Shown here: piece after piece, positions 45,187 through 53,425 of the stretch
How the letters are laid out: every line of letters starts with the position of its first letter
Numbering within the stretch: the stretch's first letter is position 1
Assembly: GCF_021398715.1 (NCBI RefSeq)
Contig: NZ_CP090347.1
Span: forward strand, 2,852,001-2,916,000
Length of the DNA stretch: 64,000 nt
Direction: 5' to 3'
Source of the DNA: Microbacterium binotii
Lineage (GTDB): Bacteria > Actinomycetota > Actinomycetes > Actinomycetales > Microbacteriaceae
The notes under the pieces: model-generated
What the model was told of the DNA's origin: nothing
The model's database searches: none
The model's input: the letters and a program-made list of their open reading frames with translations, nothing else
Program-made: the position numbers and the translations under genes

Positions 45187-46565
45187 CCGATTCGACGATC
45201 ACCCTGCCCGCCGCCCGCATCCCCGTCATCGGGGAGTACGACGTCGTCGTGGTGGGAGGCGGGCCCGCGGGCCTGTTCGCCGCCACGGCCGCGGCGCGTG
45301 CCGGACGCTCCGTGGTGCTGCTGGAGCGCTACGGCTTCCTCGGCGGAGCGGGCACCATGGGCGGACTGAGCACCTTCTGCGGCCTGCACGCCCGCGTGCA
45401 CGGGACGGATATGCGCGTCATCCGCGGCATCACCGACGACCTGCTCGACCGCCTCGTCGCCCTCGACGGCCTCAACGACCCGCACCTCAGCGTCGATGAC
45501 CGCATCATGGCGCAGGCGTTCGACATCTCGGCCTACAAGATCGCCGCGGACGAGCTGCTCGTCTCGGCCGGCGCGGAGGTGCTGTTCCACACGACCGCCG
45601 TCGACACAGTGCTCGCCGACGACGGCGCGATCGCCGCGGTCGTCATCGAATCGAAGTCGGGCCGGCAGGCCGTGCGCGGATCGGTCTTCATCGACGGGTC
45701 CGGCGACGCCGACATCGCCGCCTTCGCGGGTGCGCCGTTCGAGCGGTCGGAACACCTGCTCTACCCCTCGCTGATGTTCCGCATCAACGGGGTCGACTAC
45801 GACAAGGCGGGTCCGGCGTGGCGCACCATCCGTCGCCTGATGGAGGATGCGGAGGCCGCCGGCACGCATCGCTTCCCCCGTAAGAAGCCCATCGTGCGTC
45901 CCCAGCGCAATCCTCTGGAGTGGCGGTCCAACCTCACGCAGCTGAGCAACGAGGACGGCTCCGCCGTCGACGGCACCGACGTCCGGCAGCTCTCGCACGG
46001 GGAGCTGCAGGGGCGCCGGCAGGTGCGCGACACCTTCGCCTTCATCCGCGAGCGCACGCCCGGCTTCGAGGACTCCTACGTCGTCGACATCGCCCCGCAG
46101 ATCGGCATCCGTGAGACCCGCCGCATCCGCGGTCGATACATGCTCACCGAGCAGGACGTGCTCGGCTGCGCCGATTTCACCGACGCGATCGGGGTCAACG
46201 GCTGGCCGGTCGAGGCGCACGTGGCCGGAGACGTCGAGTTCCGCTTCGCCCCCGCAGACAGCAGAGGCTTCAACCAGCTGCCGTACCGGATGCTGGTGCC
46301 CGAGGTCGTGCCGAACCTGCTCGTCGTCGGCCGCTGCGCCTCGATGACCCAGGGCGGGCAGTCCTCGGGGCGCGTCACCGGCCCCTGCTTCGCGATGGGC
46401 CAGGCGGCCGGCACGGCAGCCGCGCTCGCGCTGGGCGCGCACGTCGCGGTGGGCGACGTGGACGTGACGGCGCTTCAGGCGCGTCTGATCGCGGACGGCG
46501 CCTATCTCGGCACCGAGGAGCCGACCGCGGAGATGGTGGTGCCGACCCCGGTCTCAGCGCGCTGA
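45183..46565 (+). CDS. FAD-dependent oxidoreductase
   Basis: 460 residues. It begins with the dinucleotide fold DVVVVGGGPAGLFAATAAARAGRSVVLLER and ends with the second FAD block NLLVVGRCASMTQGGQSSGRVTGPCFAMGQAAGTAAALA, the layout of the FAD_oxidored family (PF12831 type). The substrate is not predictable from sequence. ATG overlaps the stop of the dehydratase gene by four bases, so the two enzymes probably work in sequence. The stop codon lies inside a 26-bp perfect palindrome shared with the convergent IclR gene. Confidence 0.88.
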   Translation: MTDSTITLPAARIPVIGEYDVVVVGGGPAGLFAATAAARAGRSVVLLERYGFLGGAGTMGGLSTFCGLHARVHGTDMRVIRGITDDLLDRLVALDGLNDPHLSVDDRIMAQAFDISAYKIAADELLVSAGAEVLFHTTAVDTVLADDGAIAAVVIESKSGRQAVRGSVFIDGSGDADIAAFAGAPFERSEHLLYPSLMFRINGVDYDKAGPAWRTIRRLMEDAEAAGTHRFPRKKPIVRPQRNPLEWRSNLTQLSNEDGSAVDGTDVRQLSHGELQGRRQVRDTFAFIRERTPGFEDSYVVDIAPQIGIRETRRIRGRYMLTEQDVLGCADFTDAIGVNGWPVEAHVAGDVEFRFAPADSRGFNQLPYRMLVPEVVPNLLVVGRCASMTQGGQSSGRVTGPCFAMGQAAGTAAALALGAHVAVGDVDVTALQARLIADGAYLGTEEPTAEMVVPTPVSAR

Positions 46566-46572
46566 GACCGGG
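46547..46572. terminator. 26-bp perfect palindrome at convergent gene ends
   Basis: CCCGGTCTCAGCG (46547-46559) is followed directly by its full complement (46560-46572). It spans the stop codon of the FAD oxidoreductase and ends one base before the IclR stop codon. With no loop it would form a cruciform or a stem with a 4-base loop; a compact bidirectional terminator is the simplest reading. Confidence 0.65.
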
Positions 46573-47376
46573 TCACTCTGCGGCGGGCGGCATCCGGTAC
46601 GCACCGGGGTTCGCCGCCCGGTACGCGGCGGCGATGCGCTCGGCCGCATCCCGCAGCGCCGGGACGATCTCTTCGCGCAGCGCCGCCTCGCGTGAGCGGA
46701 GCGTGGTGGAGGACACCGTCAGTCCCGCCACCGCGCGCCCCGCGACGACGATCGGCACGGCGGCCGCGATCATCCCGGGGTGCAGTTCCTCGATCGACAC
46801 GTCGTAGCCGTCCGTGCGCACCTGGCGCAGGCGCTCGCGGAGAGCACCGGTCTCGACGATCGTGAGCGGCGTGTACGCCTCGCGCGGCTGCGCCAGGTAG
46901 GCAGCGAGCTCGGGCTCGGGCAGATCCGCCAGGAGCACCCGCCCGACCGCCGTCGCGTGGGCGGGCAGGCGCGTGCCGACCCGCACCGCATCCGGCAGGG
47001 GGCGCCGCTCCTCCACGCGCGCGACGTGGATCACATCGGGCAGGTCCAGCTCGCCGATGCTGCAGGTCTCCCCCGTCTGCGCGACGATCTCCGCCATGAT
47101 CGGCTGCGCGATCTCGGGCAGCGACGAAGCGGCGAAGTAGCCCGCACCGAGCTCGAGGATGCGCGCGGTCAACGCCCAGCGGCCGTTCTCGTTGCGGACG
47201 TAGCCGATGTGCTCGAACGTGAGCAGGATGCGGCGTACGACGGGCCTCGGCAACTGCACCCGCACCGCCAGCTCGCTCACGCTCGACGTCGCATCATGCC
47301 CGCCGAAGGCGCGCAGGACCGCGACGGCGCGTTCCACACTCTGGATGCGGTCGCGTGATCTGTCCTCCTGCGTCAC
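46573..47376 (-). CDS. IclR-family regulator 1
   Basis: 267 residues. N-terminal winged helix (SVERAVAVLRAFGGHDATSSVSELAVRVQLPRPVVRRILLTFEHIGYVR) and C-terminal IclR effector domain with THATAVGRVLLAD-like text (PAHATAVGRVLLADLPEPEL). GTG at 47376 has GGAAGG 7 bases upstream. It is convergent with the dehydratase-oxidoreductase pair and downstream of the ABC operon terminator. It could control either neighbour; the palindrome at 43389-43426 is one candidate site. Confidence 0.9.
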   Translation of the reverse strand: MTQEDRSRDRIQSVERAVAVLRAFGGHDATSSVSELAVRVQLPRPVVRRILLTFEHIGYVRNENGRWALTARILELGAGYFAASSLPEIAQPIMAEIVAQTGETCSIGELDLPDVIHVARVEERRPLPDAVRVGTRLPAHATAVGRVLLADLPEPELAAYLAQPREAYTPLTIVETGALRERLRQVRTDGYDVSIEELHPGMIAAAVPIVVAGRAVAGLTVSSTTLRSREAALREEIVPALRDAAERIAAAYRAANPGAYRMPPAAE

Positions 47377-47398
47377 CTGGCTACCTTCCCACGACGCG

Positions 47399-47437
47399 CA
47401 CCGACGCCGCGCCCGTGGGGAGGGCGCGGCGTCGGTG
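47399..47437. terminator. 15-bp stem terminator of the NitT-type ABC operon
   Basis: CACCGACGCCGCGCC (47399-47413) and its perfect complement (47423-47437), 9-nt loop, just after the permease stop on the minus strand. It separates the ABC operon from the IclR gene. Confidence 0.75.
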
Positions 47438-47446
47438 AGGTGCGGA

Positions 47447-48307
47447 TCAGAGGTTCTCGCGCAGTCCGTAGACCGACTCGTGCCAGGGGATGAAGAACCG
47501 CTTCGCCTCGTTGACGATCAGATACAGCACGAGACCGATCAGCGAGAGCAGCAGGATCAGCGCGAAGGTGCGCGCCGCATCCAGCGAGTTCATCGCTCTG
47601 ACGACCATCGCCCCGAGCCCGACGCTGCCGCCGAGGTACTCGCCGACGATGGCGCCGATGGTCGCGAGCACGATCGCGACCTCCATACCGGCGAAGAGGT
47701 ACGGCTGCAGGCTGCGCATCTCGAGCTGCGTGAAGGTCTGCGCCCTGGAGGCGTTGAGGCTGCGCATCACCTCGCGTTGGCCCCGCTCGACGGATCGCAC
47801 ACCCAGGAGCACGTTGAGCATCACGGGGAAGAAGGCCAGCAGCGCGGCCAGGACGATCTTGGAGGTGATCCCGAAACCGAACCAGATGACGAACAGCGGC
47901 ACGAAGGCGACCTTGGGAGCCACCTGCGCGATGACGATGAGCGGACGGATGCTGACCTCGAGCCACGGGAGCTTGCCGAGGACGACGCCCACGACCACGC
48001 CGAGGACGACGGCCACGGCGAAGCCGACGAGGATCTCTGTCACGGTGACGCCGGCCTCCGCCCAGGTCTTGCCGTCGGAGACGAGTGCGACGAACGCCTC
48101 GCCGACCGCGGCCGGCGGCGGGAACACGAACGGATTCACCTCGAAGACGCTGACGTAGAGCTGCCACAGGCCGACGATCACGATCACGAGGGCCGGGGTC
48201 ACGATCCACGGCAGGATCTTCATGGTCCGAGCGCGGGCGCGGCGCCGCTCGAGGGTCACGACCGAGGTGGTCGTCGGCTGGTCCGGGGGTGCTTGCACGG
48301 TGGTCAT
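47447..48307 (-). CDS. NitT/TauT-type ABC transporter permease
   Basis: 286 residues, six predicted helices, with the family loop LGVRSVERGQREVMRSLNASRAQTFTQLEMRSLQPYLFAGMEVA. This family (SsuC/TauC/ThiX-like) imports sulfonates, nitrate, pyrimidine precursors, aromatic acids such as phthalate, and others. ATG at 48307 follows GAGGAGGAA. It is the last gene of the ABC set, four bases after the ATPase gene. Confidence 0.92.
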   Translation of the reverse strand: MTTVQAPPDQPTTTSVVTLERRRARARTMKILPWIVTPALVIVIVGLWQLYVSVFEVNPFVFPPPAAVGEAFVALVSDGKTWAEAGVTVTEILVGFAVAVVLGVVVGVVLGKLPWLEVSIRPLIVIAQVAPKVAFVPLFVIWFGFGITSKIVLAALLAFFPVMLNVLLGVRSVERGQREVMRSLNASRAQTFTQLEMRSLQPYLFAGMEVAIVLATIGAIVGEYLGGSVGLGAMVVRAMNSLDAARTFALILLLSLIGLVLYLIVNEAKRFFIPWHESVYGLRENL

Positions 48308-48311
48308 GCGC

Positions 48312-49145
48312 TCATTCCTCCTCGTCGAGGTCGTGGCGAAGGCTGCGCACGATGTCGTTGAATCCGGGCGTCGTCTGCAACTCGATGTCGCGCGGCTTGG
48401 CGTCCGGAACGGTCAGGATCTGTCGGATGCGGCCCGGCCGAGGCGTCATGTGCACGACCCGGTCCGCGAGGAACACCGCCTCCGGGATGTCGTGCGTCAC
48501 GAAGACGACGGTGGAGTTGGTCTGCAGGACGATGCGCTGCAGCTCCAGGTTCATCCGCTCGCGCGTCAGGGCGTCGAGCGCCCCGAAGGGCTCGTCCATG
48601 AGCAGCAGGTCGGGCTCGGTGCTCAACGAGCGCGCGATGGCGGCCCGCTGCCGCATCCCTCCGGACAGCTCACGCGGATACGACCGCTCGAAGCCCTTCA
48701 GCCCCACGAGGTCGGCCAGCTCCGCCGCACGCGCTCGGCGCTCCGCCTTGCCCACGCCTCGCAGCTTCAACGGCAGCGCGATGTTGTCGAGCACCGAGAA
48801 CCAGGGGAACAGGTTGCTCTCCTGGAACACGAACCCGAGCCGGGTCACGGCGGACGGCTCGACCCGCCCGTCGCGCCACAGGTGGCGCCCGTCCACCTCG
48901 ATCGAGCCCGCGGTCGGCGCGAGCAGGCCGCCGATCATGCGCAGAAGGGTCGTCTTGCCGCATCCCGAGCGCCCGATCAGGGCGACGAACTCGCCGCGCT
49001 GGATGTCGAGGTCGACGCCTGACACGGCATGGGTCACCCCTGCCCGGGTCTGGAAGTCGCGTCCGACGCCCCGGATGCGCAGGCGAGGCTGCGTCGCGGT
49101 CTCCGTCAGCGGCGGATCGGCCGTGACGACGGTGTCGTTGCTCAT
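48312..49145 (-). CDS. NitT/TauT-type ABC transporter ATPase
   Basis: 277 residues. Walker A GRSGCGKTTLLRM, signature LSGGMRQRAAIARSL, Walker B LLLMDEPFGALD and switch His FVTHDIPEAVF are all intact. It belongs to the SsuB/TauB group and should energise the adjacent permease. Unlike the two sugar importers of this window, this transporter is complete. Confidence 0.95.
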   Translation of the reverse strand: MSNDTVVTADPPLTETATQPRLRIRGVGRDFQTRAGVTHAVSGVDLDIQRGEFVALIGRSGCGKTTLLRMIGGLLAPTAGSIEVDGRHLWRDGRVEPSAVTRLGFVFQESNLFPWFSVLDNIALPLKLRGVGKAERRARAAELADLVGLKGFERSYPRELSGGMRQRAAIARSLSTEPDLLLMDEPFGALDALTRERMNLELQRIVLQTNSTVVFVTHDIPEAVFLADRVVHMTPRPGRIRQILTVPDAKPRDIELQTTPGFNDIVRSLRHDLDEEE

Positions 49146-49163
49146 GATCGTTCCCTCCCGTGC

Positions 49164-50249
49164 TCAGCCCGCGGGCACGTAGTCGTTCGTGATCCAGTCG
49201 CCGGGGTTCTGGCCGCCCTCGAGCATCCCCGCCTTGACGTAGGTGTCGTAGGTGGCCTTCCAGGCGTCCAGGTCGTTCTCCAGCAGCGGGACGCCGCCGT
49301 CGGCGTCGACCCAGGTCTGCGTCGTGTAGATCTCCAGCGCGGCCGCCGCGATCTCGTCGTCTGCGAGCGCCGGGAAGTTCCAATCGCCGCTGTCGCGCAG
49401 TGTCTTGAGCACGTTGGCGAAGTTGTTCGGCGCGTCGTCGATCATGTCCTGCACGGCCTCGCGGATGGCGGCCATGAACGCCTCGATCTGGGCGACCTTC
49501 TTCTCATCCTTGAGGTTGGACTCGGTCGTGATCCAGGTCTGGATGTCGGGGGCGTCGCCGAGGCCCGCATCGTCGACGACCGCGTCCGGATTCTGCTGGC
49601 CGATGGCGAGCGAGGTGTCGAGGCTGACGATGTATCCGTCGAGCTGCCCCTGGCGCACGACCTCGAGGGTCGCCGCCGTGACGGGGACGGCCTGGCGGGT
49701 GACGGTGTCCGCCGCGATGCCCGCGTCGTCCAGCGTGAGGTTCAAGAGCTTCTCGCTGGTGCCGCCGATCGACCCCATGCCGATGACCTTGCCCTCCATG
49801 TCGGCGGGGGTCGTGATGGGATCGTCCTCGACCGAGATCATGCGCAGGTTCGACTTGTAGGCCATCGTGCCCACGGCGCGGATCGGCTGTCCGTCGACCA
49901 TCGGCGGGAACACGTCGACCGTGCTCGCGCGGGTCAGGGTGGTCGCGCCGCCGAGCAGCGACTGGATGGCGGCCGACGTGCCCTGTACGGGCTGGAGGGT
50001 CACATCGAGGCCGTGCTTCTCGAAGTAGCCGCCCGAGTAAGCGAACATCTCCGGGCCGAAGCTGAACGACTCCAGGGGCAGGAACGTGACGACCGTCATG
50101 GATCCGAGGTCACCGCCCGCGCCGGGCGTGGAGCCCGACTCCTCCGCGGCGCCGGCGCCGCATCCGGTGAGCGCGAGGGCGCCCGCTGCGAGCGTCGCTG
50201 CGACCAGCGACAGACGGCGGGTCTTCGTACGACGAACTGCTGTGATCAT
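49164..50249 (-). CDS. NitT/TauT-type ABC substrate-binding lipoprotein
   Basis: 361 residues. Lipoprotein signal with lipobox LTGC (C30), then a NMT1/SsuA-like binding fold (VVTFLPLESFSFGPEMFAYSGGYFEKHGLDVTLQPVQGTSAAIQSLLGG). ATG at 50249 follows AGGAG. It heads the ABC set. The gene lies 90 bases after the aconitase X small subunit on the same strand and has a candidate IclR site in front, so it likely imports the substrate of the UGSC/aconitase X cluster. Confidence 0.92.
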   Translation of the reverse strand: MITAVRRTKTRRLSLVAATLAAGALALTGCGAGAAEESGSTPGAGGDLGSMTVVTFLPLESFSFGPEMFAYSGGYFEKHGLDVTLQPVQGTSAAIQSLLGGATTLTRASTVDVFPPMVDGQPIRAVGTMAYKSNLRMISVEDDPITTPADMEGKVIGMGSIGGTSEKLLNLTLDDAGIAADTVTRQAVPVTAATLEVVRQGQLDGYIVSLDTSLAIGQQNPDAVVDDAGLGDAPDIQTWITTESNLKDEKKVAQIEAFMAAIREAVQDMIDDAPNNFANVLKTLRDSGDWNFPALADDEIAAAALEIYTTQTWVDADGGVPLLENDLDAWKATYDTYVKAGMLEGGQNPGDWITNDYVPAG

Positions 50250-50337
50250 GTCTGACTCCTGTGTCGGGATGATCCGCTCACGCCATTGCGAGCGACACGA
50301 CGAGTCTGCGAACCAGTACGCCGGGGTCCAACCACCT

Positions 50338-50352
50338 TTTCACTCACCGGAA
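50338..50352. promoter_or_regulatory. candidate IclR site A, upstream of the ABC binding-protein gene
   Basis: TTTCACTCACCGGAA, 89 bases upstream of the binding-protein start. It agrees at 13 of 15 positions with site B (54039-54053) and at 12 of 15 with the minus-strand reading of site C (61124-61138). It overlaps the last codons of the preceding gene, so part of the match could be chance. Confidence 0.5.
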
Positions 50353-50774
50353 TGCACCGCCACCCCGTCGGTCCGGATCACGACGATCCGGCCGGTGTCT
50401 CCGTCGACCTCCACGACGTCGCCGGTGCGGATCGTCTCCAGCGGCGCGGGGGCGGCCTGCACCACCGTCGGCACTCGCGTCACGATGGCGCCGAGCACGG
50501 CCTTGGTCGTGATGACGTCGAACACGAGGGCGGCGGGAGCGGTGCCCATGAGTCGCGTGCTCTGGAAGAACCCCGACCACCCCGAGGAGCCCTTCGCGCC
50601 GGGGAAGACGAGCACCCGACCCGTGAAGCACTGACCGAACAGCTCGTGCCGCGGCTCGATCACCGTCCCGGTTGCGACGTCGATCCCCCCGAATCCCGAG
50701 ATCGGCTCGCGCGTGACGAGCGCCGGCGCGCGCACGCGCCCGGGGACGATCCCCCGCCCCACCAGCTCGATCAC
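50340..50774 (-). CDS. aconitase X swivelling (small) subunit, DUF126
   Basis: 144 residues. Swivel domain of aconitase X with ISGFGGIDVATGTVIEPRHELFGQCFTGRVLVFPGAKGSSGWSGFFQSTRLMGTAP; the active-site loop is the GAKGSSGWS stretch. It forms one enzyme with the large subunit encoded just upstream; the GTG start overlaps the large-subunit stop by four bases. In many organisms the two are fused, here they are separate genes. Characterised aconitase X enzymes dehydrate cis-3-hydroxy-L-proline or mevalonate-5-phosphate; neither substrate is suggested by the neighbours. Confidence 0.88.
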   Translation of the reverse strand: MIELVGRGIVPGRVRAPALVTREPISGFGGIDVATGTVIEPRHELFGQCFTGRVLVFPGAKGSSGWSGFFQSTRLMGTAPAALVFDVITTKAVLGAIVTRVPTVVQAAPAPLETIRTGDVVEVDGDTGRIVVIRTDGVAVHSGE

Positions 50775-52051
50775 GTCAGCTCCCCCCGCCAGCGGCCCGT
50801 CACGGCCGCATCCACGCACTCGCGCGTCGTGCCGAACCACGCCTCGATGCCGAGGATCGCGGGCAGGTAGTGCGCCTGCTTGGCCGAGTCCGTGGCCATG
50901 ACGCGGGTGCCGGGCGGAGCGGCGCGCGACATCGCGGGGCACGACTCGGTCAGCACCCGCCCGCCGGCGCGGGTGATCGTGCGCGTCCAGCCACGGCGCA
51001 GGGCATCGGAGGCGAGCGCACGCGGCAGCATGACCCACAGCTGCGCGCCGTCGGCCAGGCGGCGCCCCTCCAGGAGCCCCGCGATCTCCTGCACCTGGGT
51101 GAGGGAGGCGTGGGGGCAGCCGAGCAGCACGAAGTCGACCTCCGCGCTCTCGCCCTGCGCGTTGAGCGTCTCGTACGTCGCCCGCCGCTCCCGCCGGCCG
51201 TATGTCACCGCCTCGGGTATCCGAGAGCTCCCGAACGCCGCGTCCAGGGTCGGCGCCTCCGGCGTGACACCGGGCAGGTGGTACAGCTCCACACCGCCCG
51301 AGGTCGCGGTGGCCGCCCCGAAGTGCTTGAGGTCCGCATCCGATGCCGGCGCGAGCGAGCCGACGACCGCGGGTCGCGCCTCCTGCACGAGCTCGCCCAC
51401 GAAGTAGCCGAGCAGCCCCCACTCCCGGAAGCCTGCCACGGGCGTCTCGGCGCGCACGAGGTGGGTGGCGAGGCGGTTGGCGGGAAGGTGGTTGCCCCAG
51501 TACGGGATGCGGCCGGTCAACGACGCAGCGCCGGTGGAGGCGGCGCCCTCGCAGTTCGTGCGGGCGCCCAGCACGGAGTTCGCGTAGACGACGGCCGATG
51601 ACTCCATCCAGGCGCAGTGCTCGCCGAGCACGGGAAGGTTGCCCACCTGGTACGGGGTGCACGTGCCCAGCACCCGCACCCCGCGATCGGTGAAGTAAGA
51701 CTCCGCGTCCTCCTGCAGCCGGATGCTGTCGGCCGGATATCGGGTCAGTCCCTCCGCGTCGGCGCCGAAGCCGTGCTGCAGCTGGCAGGTCGGCACGCGC
51801 ATCGAGGGGATCTCGAGCTCGCGGTCGCTGTCGAGGTTCATGACGGCGAACGCCTTGGCCCAGCCGCCCTCCGCCACCAGCTTCGCCTTGGCCGGTGAAG
51901 GCTGGGTCATGGTTCCGGCGACGTTGCGGGTGGCGACCAGGCGCTCGGCTTCGAGCGCGTCGCCGTAGCGGATCAGCAGGTCCATCGCGACCGCGACGGC
52001 GTCGCCCTCGACGCCGTCGCGCATGCGCTTCTCCTCGTCGGTGAGGTGCAT
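50771..52051 (-). CDS. aconitase X catalytic (large) subunit, DUF521
   Basis: 426 residues. Aconitase X catalytic domain. Three cysteines fit an iron-sulfur site: C131 (LGTCTPYQVG), C167 (ARTNCEGAAS) and C371 (LTESCPAMS). The family phrases GVRVLGTCTPY, EHCAWMESSAVVYANSVLGARTN and GRIPYWGNHL are present. It is a hydro-lyase; the substrate is open. It is followed in an overlap by the small subunit and preceded by the small CxxC protein and the UGSC pair, an association different from hydroxyproline or archaeal mevalonate clusters. Confidence 0.88.
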   Translation of the reverse strand: MHLTDEEKRMRDGVEGDAVAVAMDLLIRYGDALEAERLVATRNVAGTMTQPSPAKAKLVAEGGWAKAFAVMNLDSDRELEIPSMRVPTCQLQHGFGADAEGLTRYPADSIRLQEDAESYFTDRGVRVLGTCTPYQVGNLPVLGEHCAWMESSAVVYANSVLGARTNCEGAASTGAASLTGRIPYWGNHLPANRLATHLVRAETPVAGFREWGLLGYFVGELVQEARPAVVGSLAPASDADLKHFGAATATSGGVELYHLPGVTPEAPTLDAAFGSSRIPEAVTYGRRERRATYETLNAQGESAEVDFVLLGCPHASLTQVQEIAGLLEGRRLADGAQLWVMLPRALASDALRRGWTRTITRAGGRVLTESCPAMSRAAPPGTRVMATDSAKQAHYLPAILGIEAWFGTTRECVDAAVTGRWRGELT

Positions 52052-52064
52052 GATCGCGGACCGC

Positions 52065-52313
52065 TCAGTGCGCGGCGCCCTCGGGCAGCACCACGTGATC
52101 CAGCTCGTACGCGGTGGGCGCGAGCGCCTGCCCCATGATCGCCTCCATGACGCTCAGCGGCACGAGGCAGTCCGCACAGGCCCCCTCGCCGGCCTCGATG
52201 CGCACGACGATCCGATCGCCGGTCGAGGCCTCCCAGCTGAGCAGGTAGCCGTCCGCGCCCATCATCTCGCCGAAGGGCGCGAGCGCCTCGTCGACGGAGG
52301 TCACGGCGCTCAT
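52065..52313 (-). CDS. small CxxC protein, function unknown
   Basis: 82 residues. I do not recognise a named family with confidence. The core VRIEAGEGACADCLVPLSVMEAIM has a CxxC pair (C-A-D-C) in a context resembling the C-terminal NifU-type scaffold, followed by a short helix and an acidic C terminus. The start overlaps the stop of the 371-residue gene by four bases and it ends 13 bases before the aconitase X start. The position suggests a thiol or iron-sulfur partner for one of these two enzymes. ATG at 52313 is the only credible start. Confidence 0.75.
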   Translation of the reverse strand: MSAVTSVDEALAPFGEMMGADGYLLSWEASTGDRIVVRIEAGEGACADCLVPLSVMEAIMGQALAPTAYELDHVVLPEGAAH

Positions 52314-53425
52314 CGCTCGCCTCCGATCCGGCTCTGCGAGAAGGGGATCTCGCGCGGCGGATTGAGCGTGAAGATCTCCACGACCGCCGAGACGCCCGCG
52401 TTGTCGGCGCCGGCGACCATGATCTGCACCGAACTGGGGTTGTGCAGCGACGCGACCGTGTCGGGTTCGTCGCTCGCACTCGCCGTGTCGGGCATCGAGT
52501 CGGGATGCGTGCTCGGCAGCCGCCAGCGGGTCTTGTGGGACAGGGCGTCCTTGCCGACGGCGGCGAGTTCGGCACGCGCACGACGGGCGTTCTCGAACAC
52601 GAAGGTGCGCAGGTCGTCCTTGCTCCAGCCGGCCTGGGCGAACACCTGAGCGTGCTCGGGGGTGAGCACCAGCAGTGCGCTCGTGTACTCGTGGATGAGC
52701 GCACCGGTGCGGGCGATCGTGTCGATCAGGTCGCGGGCCAGCTGCTCCGGCTCCTGCGTGTGCCGCGCCTCGATGTGCACGACCGAGCGGATGACGAACG
52801 CGGTGACGACATCGTCGTCGGGGGCGAAGCCGTGCTCGACGTGCAACGGCTCCCAGGGGCTCTGCTCCTCGTTCTCGGCGATGCAGGCCGAGTACTTGGC
52901 GGGAGTGCCCTGCGTCGCCTGGTCGAGCTTGTGCGGATGCAGGCCGAACACGTTGATGCACCCGAGCCGGATCGCCCGCCCGATCGTGGCGTTCGCCCGG
53001 AAGCCCGATCCGAAGACGTTGCCGCGCCCGTTCAGGCCGATCCTTTCGCGGACCGGGCCGTTGACCACGAGCATCGGCGCCGTGCCGGTCGTCGACTGCC
53101 AGATCCCGCGAGCCGGGTGCGGCTCCTTCGCGATGGCCTCCCATGCCGCGATCACGGTCGGGAAGTAGTCCGCCCGGCATCCCGCCATCGCCGCGTTGAT
53201 CGCAGCGAGCCGCACGGTCATCGAGCGGTTGAGGTGCGAGATCGTGAACAGCACCTCGTCGGCGCCGCGATCCGTCGCCGCGAGGAACTCTCCGAGGAGG
53301 CTCTCGGTGACCGGCACCACGGGCAGGCCGTCGGTCCAGTCGTTCTCGTAGTAGTACTCGACCAGCTCGCGCACGCGGTCGGCGTCGACCGTGGGCGTCT
53401 CGTCCGTCAGAAGCGTCATCGTCAT
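52310..53425 (-). CDS. conserved protein paired with UGSC protein
   Basis: 371 residues, no signal peptide and no membrane helix. No established family name comes to mind. Notable stretches are YYYENDWTDGLPVVPVTESLLGEFL at the N terminus, a central VVNGPVRERIGLNGRGNVFGSGFRANATIGRAIRLGCINVFG rich in Gly and Asn, and EEQSPWEPLHVEHGF. No classic nucleotide or metal motif is visible; single conserved-looking Cys residues occur at MAGC and LGC. It overlaps the UGSC gene upstream and the CxxC gene downstream, so it is bound to both. A catalytic partner of the UGSC protein is the working idea, by context only. Confidence 0.75.
   Translation of the reverse strand: MTMTLLTDETPTVDADRVRELVEYYYENDWTDGLPVVPVTESLLGEFLAATDRGADEVLFTISHLNRSMTVRLAAINAAMAGCRADYFPTVIAAWEAIAKEPHPARGIWQSTTGTAPMLVVNGPVRERIGLNGRGNVFGSGFRANATIGRAIRLGCINVFGLHPHKLDQATQGTPAKYSACIAENEEQSPWEPLHVEHGFAPDDDVVTAFVIRSVVHIEARHTQEPEQLARDLIDTIARTGALIHEYTSALLVLTPEHAQVFAQAGWSKDDLRTFVFENARRARAELAAVGKDALSHKTRWRLPSTHPDSMPDTASASDEPDTVASLHNPSSVQIMVAGADNAGVSAVVEIFTLNPPREIPFSQSRIGGER

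Noticed and set aside
50771..52051. Hydroxyproline catabolism as the role of aconitase X
   Set aside because: No proline racemase-like, ornithine cyclodeaminase-like or ketoimine reductase gene is near, and the neighbours are CoA-ester enzymes.
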